Position numbers and translations under genes: made by a program. The notes under the pieces are model-generated. The model was not told the DNA's origin, made no database searches, and saw only the letters and a program-made list of their open reading frames with translations. This document shows, piece by piece, positions 59,423-64,000 of a stretch of DNA of 64,000 bases. Source of the stretch: Parasporobacterium paucivorans DSM 15970 (lineage in GTDB: Bacteria > Bacillota > Clostridia > Lachnospirales > Lachnospiraceae); NCBI RefSeq assembly GCF_900141895.1, contig NZ_FQYT01000017.1:1-64000 (forward strand), read 5' to 3'. Within the stretch, counting starts at the first letter, position 1; each line of letters begins with the position of its first letter.

Positions 59423-60880
59423 ATGGGAAAAGAAAAGTTTGAAGATTTTAGGCTGAGCAGCGAACTGTTGAAATCAATAAGCATCCTGGGCTATGAAGAA
59501 CCAACCGAGGTGCAGGCACAGGTGATACCTGCCATACTTGGTAAGAAGGACGTGGTGGTCAAGTCCCAGACCGGGAGTGGGAAAACGGCAGCATTTGCCA
59601 TTCCTCTTTGTGAACTGCTGGTATGGGAAGAAAACAGCCCGCAGGCACTTGTTCTGGAGCCCACGAGGGAGCTGGCTCTTCAGGTCAAGAAGGAAATATT
59701 CAGTCTTGGCAGGTTTAAAAGGATAAAGGTGCCGGTTATTTTCGGCAAATCCAATTTTTACAACCAGGAAAAAGAATTAAAACAGAAAACACACTGTGTG
59801 GTTGCCACACCAGGGAGGATTCTGGATCACCTGGAGAGGGAAACGATTGACGTCTCGAAAGTGAAATATCTTGTCATTGACGAAGCGGATGAAATGTTCA
59901 ATATGGGATTTGTTGAACAGATTGAGGCCGTCATCCGCAGACTGCCCCAGGAGAGGGTGACGGTTCTCCTATCCGCAACAATGCCGGAAAATGTCGCAGG
60001 ACTTTGCAGTAAATATATGAAAGACCCCATTTATGTTGAAATTGAGGACCAGAGCCCGGCATTGGATAGAATAATCCAGGAAAGATTTGATGTTTCAGAA
60101 TCAGATAAGCTGAAGGTTCTAAAGGATATCCTCGTCGTGGAGAATCCGGACAGCTGCATAATATTCTGCAATACCAGACTGCAGGTGGATGAGGTTTATG
60201 AAGTATTGACGTTAATGGACTGTAATTGTGAACGGATTCATGGTGGAATGGAACAGAGCGACAGGATGAAGGTTATGAAGGGATTTAAGACTGGCAGATT
60301 CAGATATCTGATTGCAACCGATGTGGCGGCTCGGGGAATTGATGTTGACAGCATAACCCTGGTAATAAATTTTGATGTCCCCCAGGATGCCCCGGTTTAT
60401 GTCCACAGGATTGGCAGGACTGGACGAATTGGAAATACCGGCAGGGCACTGACATTCGTGGCGGAGGATGAAAGGAGATATCTTTCCGATATAGAGAAGT
60501 ATATCGGAAAAGAAATTCCTTTAAAGGAAAGACCCGGGCAGGAACATGTGAGATTGGGCGGAGAAGAGTTCGCTATGAAGACGATGGCCACACCTGAAAT
60601 AAAAGAAGAAAAAAATGCGAAACTGGATAAGGACATTATGCGGCTGCACATCAATGCAGGCAGGAAGACGAAAATGCGACCGGTCGACATCGTGGGAACC
60701 ATCTGCAGCATTGAAGGTTTAACGGCGGAAGACATTGGAATCATAAATATTCAGGATATTTCAACCTTTGTGGAAATTCTGAATAAAAAAGGTGAAATCG
60801 TACTGAGAGAGCTGCAGAATAAAACTATCAAAGGGAGAATCCGTAAAGTGAGTGTTGCGGATTCCTCGAAATTTCTTTAG
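59423..60880 (+). CDS. DbpA-like DEAD-box RNA helicase
   Basis: A 485-residue helicase: PTEVQAQVIPAIL (Q motif), SQTGSGKTAAFAIP (I), PTRELALQ, VATPGRILDHL, VIDEADEMF (DEAD), SATMP, IIFCNTR, ATDVAARGIDVD and HRIGRTGR. The C-terminus (RLHINAGRKTKMRPVDIVGT, TAEDIGIINIQDISTFVEIL) is a DbpA-type RNA-binding domain that targets 23S rRNA. It starts 13 bases after cheB, so it may be cotranscribed. Confidence 0.92.
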   Translation: MGKEKFEDFRLSSELLKSISILGYEEPTEVQAQVIPAILGKKDVVVKSQTGSGKTAAFAIPLCELLVWEENSPQALVLEPTRELALQVKKEIFSLGRFKRIKVPVIFGKSNFYNQEKELKQKTHCVVATPGRILDHLERETIDVSKVKYLVIDEADEMFNMGFVEQIEAVIRRLPQERVTVLLSATMPENVAGLCSKYMKDPIYVEIEDQSPALDRIIQERFDVSESDKLKVLKDILVVENPDSCIIFCNTRLQVDEVYEVLTLMDCNCERIHGGMEQSDRMKVMKGFKTGRFRYLIATDVAARGIDVDSITLVINFDVPQDAPVYVHRIGRTGRIGNTGRALTFVAEDERRYLSDIEKYIGKEIPLKERPGQEHVRLGGEEFAMKTMATPEIKEEKNAKLDKDIMRLHINAGRKTKMRPVDIVGTICSIEGLTAEDIGIINIQDISTFVEILNKKGEIVLRELQNKTIKGRIRKVSVADSSKFL

Positions 60881-60911
60881 CGAAAATAAAAAATGGAAAG
60901 GGGGTTTTTTT

Positions 60912-61265
60912 ATGGTTATGAAAAGAAGCATCGCATTATGTATAATTTTCACTATCATCACATGCGGCATCTATGGTATGTACTGGCAGGTGATCCTTAC
61001 CGATGATACCAATACGCTGGCTGATGAGCCCGGAACTTCCGGAATCATGGCACTCATTTTCACGATAATAACCTGTGGAATCTACGGACTTTACTGGGCA
61101 TACAAGCGGGGGGAACTTATTGACCGGGCAAAACTGGACAGGGGAATACCTGCAAGCAACGGCGGCGTTTTATATCTCATTGTCTTTATTTTAGGGGGCA
61201 TCATAGCCTACGCCCTGATCCAGAATGAGATCAACAATCTGCAAGATTATGGAAAAACGTATTAA
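60912..61265 (+). CDS. DUF4234-type small membrane protein
   Basis: A 117-residue protein with two copies of the motif FTIITCGIYGMYW / FTIITCGIYGLYW and a third helix (GVLYLIVFILGGIIAYALIQNEIN). This is the DUF4234 pattern, function unknown. ATG 60912 follows AAAGGGGG. It overlaps the next gene by 17 bases. Confidence 0.75.
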   Translation: MVMKRSIALCIIFTIITCGIYGMYWQVILTDDTNTLADEPGTSGIMALIFTIITCGIYGLYWAYKRGELIDRAKLDRGIPASNGGVLYLIVFILGGIIAYALIQNEINNLQDYGKTY

Positions 61266-61653
61266 TCAATTGCTGAAGAGGGGTGGGCTGGTTATTGCAG
61301 CAGGACTGGGATATGGCGTTTGGTGCAGGTATACCCATTTGGCCATTCCCTGTCTTTTCCATAAAATCACCGGCCTGTACTGTCCCGGGTGCGGCATCAG
61401 CCGCATGAGTCTGGCCCTCCTGCAAGGGGACTTCAGGGAAGCCTTTCTCAACAATCCGGGTGTGCTCTGTGTTCTTCCTGTTTTGATTCTGGTCTGTGCG
61501 AATGGAAGCGTCCGTTATGTACGGACCGGCAGGATGGAGCAGAACAAAGCAGAGAAGTATATGCTGACGGCAGTGTTGGTAGTACTTATCGTATTTGGCA
61601 TGCTGAGAAATATTCCCGGCCTGGAGATGCTGCATCCCCAGGGAAGGATTTAG
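61249..61653 (+). CDS. DUF2752 family membrane protein
   Basis: A 134-residue protein with the DUF2752 signature CLFHKITGLYCPGCGISRMSLALLQGDFREAFLNNP and three hydrophobic segments. The function is unknown. ATG 61249 lies within the upstream gene's last codons, so the two are coupled. Confidence 0.8.
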   Translation: MEKRINQLLKRGGLVIAAGLGYGVWCRYTHLAIPCLFHKITGLYCPGCGISRMSLALLQGDFREAFLNNPGVLCVLPVLILVCANGSVRYVRTGRMEQNKAEKYMLTAVLVVLIVFGMLRNIPGLEMLHPQGRI

Positions 61654-61680
61654 CAGCGATGTGAAAGGAGATGTTTCGGC

Positions 61681-62928
61681 ATGAGATGGTATCGGATTTT
61701 ATGCATAGTGATTTTAGCCGCCATGACACTGAATTTGACCGCATGCAGACCGCAGCCTGAGGCGGCGGATCTGACGGAAGGATTGTCCGCCCGCGCGGTG
61801 GCAGGGAAAGCCGTGGACGAGGAATTCATCAAGAATACATCCGATTTTTCGGTGGAGCTTTTCAAAAGGACAGTAGAAGACAGGGAAAATTCCCTGATCT
61901 CTCCGATATCTGTCCTGCTTGCCCTGGCCATGACAGCAAATGGGGCAGAGGACGAGACTCTTGCCCAGATGGAAAAAGTACTGGGAGGGACCATTCCGCA
62001 GGATGACTTGAATGAATATCTTTATACCTATACCCAAAGCCTGTCAGACAAAGAGGATGCTTCGCTGCACATAGCAGACTCCATTTGGTTCCGGGATACT
62101 CAGGATCTGGTGGTTGAGCCGGATTTTCTGCAGAAGAATGCGGATTACTACGGAGCCGCCGCGTACAGGGCTCCATTTGATGAAAGTACGATTAAGGATA
62201 TCAACAGCTGGGTCAGTAAAAATACGAATGGGATGATCGAGGAGATTCTGGATGAAATCAACGGATCTGCTGTGATGTTTTTGATTAATGCCATAGCATT
62301 TGAGGCGCAATGGGAGAATGTCTATCACAAAGAAGACATCGCAGAGGGAGATTTTACAGACATCGAAGGAAACACGGTCTCCGTGGATTTCATGTATTCA
62401 GATGAAAGCATCTACCTGGAAGGTGCGGATGCAACCGGTTTTGTGAAGCGGTATGCAGGAGGGAAGTACAGCTTTATGGCCCTGCTGCCGGATGAGGGCG
62501 TAGATATTAATAAATATATTGAATCCCTGAGTGGAGAAGCATTGCAGAAAATTCTGGGTGGTGCCCAGGATTCCATTGTCGGGGCAGCCGTTCCAAAGTT
62601 CAGCTGCGAATATACTGTGAAAATGAATGAAGCCCTGAAGAATATGGGGATGGAAGAAGCTTTCAATCCTGATCTGGCAAAATTTGGCCGCATGGGAAGC
62701 AGTTCTTTCGGAAATATCTATATACAGGAAGTTCTGCATAAGACATTTATTACCGTGGATGAACTGGGCACAAAAGCAGGAGCGGTCACAAAGGTTGAAA
62801 TGGGTGTTACCGGGACTTCCGAGAAAAAATATGTAATACTCGACAGGCCTTTTATCTATGCCATCCTTGACAATGACACCAATCTTCCAGTTTTTATGGG
62901 AACTGTCGTAAGCCCGGAATGGGAATAG
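61681..62928 (+). CDS. Serpin-family protease inhibitor (lipoprotein)
   Basis: A 415-residue serpin with a lipoprotein signal (LAAMTLNLTAC). Serpin motifs: NSLISPISVLLALAMTANGA, FLINAIAFEAQWEN, FMALLPDEGVDINKYI, VPKFSCEYTVKMNEALKNMG, VLHKTFITVDELGTKAGAV (hinge) and DRPFIYAILDNDTNLPVFMG. The hinge has K and G where inhibitory serpins prefer small residues throughout. The reactive loop (VEMGVTGTSEKK) suggests small or uncharged P1. It probably guards the cell surface against serine proteases. Confidence 0.9.
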   Translation: MRWYRILCIVILAAMTLNLTACRPQPEAADLTEGLSARAVAGKAVDEEFIKNTSDFSVELFKRTVEDRENSLISPISVLLALAMTANGAEDETLAQMEKVLGGTIPQDDLNEYLYTYTQSLSDKEDASLHIADSIWFRDTQDLVVEPDFLQKNADYYGAAAYRAPFDESTIKDINSWVSKNTNGMIEEILDEINGSAVMFLINAIAFEAQWENVYHKEDIAEGDFTDIEGNTVSVDFMYSDESIYLEGADATGFVKRYAGGKYSFMALLPDEGVDINKYIESLSGEALQKILGGAQDSIVGAAVPKFSCEYTVKMNEALKNMGMEEAFNPDLAKFGRMGSSSFGNIYIQEVLHKTFITVDELGTKAGAVTKVEMGVTGTSEKKYVILDRPFIYAILDNDTNLPVFMGTVVSPEWE

Positions 62929-62988
62929 CGTCGGTGGAGATGAAGCAGGCTGTCAGAACTTAAGTCCTTTTCCTTTAATGATTTTCAA

Positions 62989-63017
62989 TTGTATTTTACT
63001 GCAAAATAAAATATAAT
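62989..63017 (+). promoter_or_regulatory. Sigma-A promoter of the small ferredoxin gene
   Basis: TTGTAT (62989-62994), 17 bases, TATAAT (63012-63017), about 30 bases before ATG 63050. Confidence 0.6.
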
Positions 63018-63049
63018 GAAGACAGAAAATATCATCAAGGGGGAATTTT

Positions 63050-63286
63050 ATGGAAAAATCAAATGAACAGAAGGTTTCTAAATATTCATCCGATGAAATA
63101 ACCATCGGTTATTATCCTGATCGTTGTATACACAGTGGCGTATGCACGCGGAATCTGCCATCTGTATTCAGTATGAAGACAAAACCATGGGTTAATCCGA
63201 ATGGAGCAACGGTGGAAGAGATAAAGAATCTGATTGACAGATGTCCAAGCGGTGCCCTGTTTTATGAAGTGCCGGAAGATAAATAA
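63050..63286 (+). CDS. Divergent mono-cluster ferredoxin (Fer4_19 type)
   Basis: A 78-residue protein: YYPDRCIHSGVCTRNLPSVFSMKTKPWVNP and IDRCPSGALFYEVPEDK. This is the one-cluster ferredoxin pattern with CxxxxxC...CPSGAL. Electron partner unknown. It has its own promoter and a following hairpin, so it is likely monocistronic. Confidence 0.82.
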   Translation: MEKSNEQKVSKYSSDEITIGYYPDRCIHSGVCTRNLPSVFSMKTKPWVNPNGATVEEIKNLIDRCPSGALFYEVPEDK

Positions 63287-63295
63287 TTCAATGAT

Positions 63296-63328
63296 AAGGC
63301 TCCAGTCCGCATAAAGGGCAGGAGCCTT
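63296..63328 (+). terminator. Hairpin after the small ferredoxin gene
   Basis: AAGGCTCC (63296-63303) pairs with GGAGCCTT (63321-63328). The T tract is short. Confidence 0.5.
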
Positions 63329-63353
63329 TGACAATAAGGTTGGGAGGAGCAGT

Positions 63354-64000
63354 ATGGACAACAGACCGTTTGTATCCTGGGAATTGATCGGAAACTTTAT
63401 GAGAGATTCATTTGTGAAGATGGGAGTGCCGGAAGAAGATGCGGCAATATGTGCGGATGTTCTGATGGAAAGCGATCGGAGAGGGATTGAAAGCCATGGA
63501 TGCAACCGTTTCAAGTCGATTTACATCGACCGCATCAAGGCGGGAATCCAGCAGCCGGTGACGGAATTTGAAGTCCTGAAGGAGACGCCGACCACCGCTG
63601 TGGTGGATGGACATAACGGGATGGGGATGGTCATCTCCTATAAGGCAATGAATATGGCAATCGAAAAGGCGGCAAAATTCGGAATGGGAATGGTGGCCGT
63701 GCGCAATTCGACCCATTATGGAATCGCAGGATATTATGCCTCAATGGCGGCGAAAAGAGATATGATTGGAATTACAGGAACCAACGCCAGACCTTCCGTC
63801 GCCCCTACTTTTGGAGTGGAGAATATGCTGGGAACCAACCCGCTGACCGTAGGAATGCCCACAGACGAGGAATTCCCATTTGTGCTGGATTGTGCCACCA
63901 GCATCACGCAAAGGGGAAGGATAGAATATTATGCCCGTTCCGGCCTGGAGACGCCGGAAGGCGTGGTTGTCGGTCCTGACGGCCAATATTTGACGGATAG
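63354..64000 (+). CDS. Ldh-family (malate/L-lactate-type) oxidoreductase, 5' part
   Basis: The window holds 215 codons of an open frame from ATG 63354 (GGGAGGAG upstream). MGVPEEDAAICADVLMESDRRGIESHG and AVRNSTHYGIAGYYASMAA, with TGTNARPSVAPTFG and LGTNPLTVGMP, match the type-2 malate/L-lactate dehydrogenase superfamily. These NAD(P)H enzymes act on 2-oxo acids; the substrate is not predictable. The gene is cut by the window end, not broken. Confidence 0.85.
   Translation, partial: MDNRPFVSWELIGNFMRDSFVKMGVPEEDAAICADVLMESDRRGIESHGCNRFKSIYIDRIKAGIQQPVTEFEVLKETPTTAVVDGHNGMGMVISYKAMNMAIEKAAKFGMGMVAVRNSTHYGIAGYYASMAAKRDMIGITGTNARPSVAPTFGVENMLGTNPLTVGMPTDEEFPFVLDCATSITQRGRIEYYARSGLETPEGVVVGPDGQYLTD

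Noticed and set aside
1-64000. CRISPR array, rRNA, tRNA or replication origin
   Set aside because: No regularly spaced repeats, no rRNA-like stretches and no cloverleaf or DnaA-box cluster were recognised by eye.

Overview
The window looks like a chromosome segment of an anaerobic, flagellated, Gram-positive member of the Clostridia, most like Lachnospiraceae. The reasons are the gene order of one long fla/che operon with FlbD, FliY, CheC and CheD, FlgM/FlgN/FlgK/FlgL next to fliW-csrA, no L- or P-ring genes, many rubrerythrin, rubredoxin and ferredoxin proteins, and frequent TTG/GTG starts. The family placement is inference; no rRNA or tRNA gene is present to confirm it.

Region 1 (about 1-18,550) is an AT-richer metal and iron-sulfur island, all on the plus strand. 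It holds two DUF134 regulators, two free-standing NifX-like (dinitrogenase iron-molybdenum cofactor family) proteins plus a third such domain fused to a cation diffusion facilitator, three Mrp/NBP35-type P-loop ATPases (two carrying ferredoxin domains), a NifU/IscU-like scaffold, rubredoxin, ferredoxin, rubrerythrin, an encapsulated-ferritin-like protein, FmdE, a radical SAM protein, FeoA/FeoB, a metallo-hydrolase, Fur, a molybdate/tungstate-type ABC transporter and a DUF364 protein. No nitrogenase structural gene is present. Several members are broken: a zinc-ribbon gene that has lost cysteines and gained a stop (282-425), the transporter-NifX fusion with one in-frame TAA (9418-9420), and an ABC ATPase 3' fragment joined to a transposase remnant (about 7466).

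Region 2 (18,555-19,054) is a scar: tandem hairpins resembling an IS200/IS605 right end abut the last 54 codons of a tyrosine recombinase. Base composition rises visibly after it.

Region 3 (19,055-30,303) carries a secreted C39-like peptidase, a lone FtsE-like ATPase, the minus-strand flgM-flgN-flgK-flgL-DUF6470-fliW-csrA operon, a plus-strand YlqG/YlqH-like pair, a PilZ protein, flagellin and an HD-GYP protein. Sigma-28-type promoters with one conserved spacing lie before flgM, the YlqG-like gene, the PilZ gene and flagellin; another lies before cheA. The flagellin leader carries a near-consensus CsrA hairpin, matching the FliW-CsrA-flagellin feedback circuit.

Region 4 (30,463-59,409) is a single-direction fla/che operon of about 35 genes from flgB to cheB. 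It starts with a good sigma-A promoter followed by a class I c-di-GMP riboswitch and an intrinsic terminator, so second-messenger level probably gates entry of polymerase into the operon. flgC is moved away from flgB to between cheY and fliY, and fliL, flhF and flhG are not at their usual places.

Region 5 (59,423-64,000) contains a DbpA-like DEAD-box helicase, two small membrane proteins, a serpin lipoprotein, a small ferredoxin and the 5' part of an Ldh-family oxidoreductase cut by the window end. No CRISPR array, rRNA or tRNA was seen.
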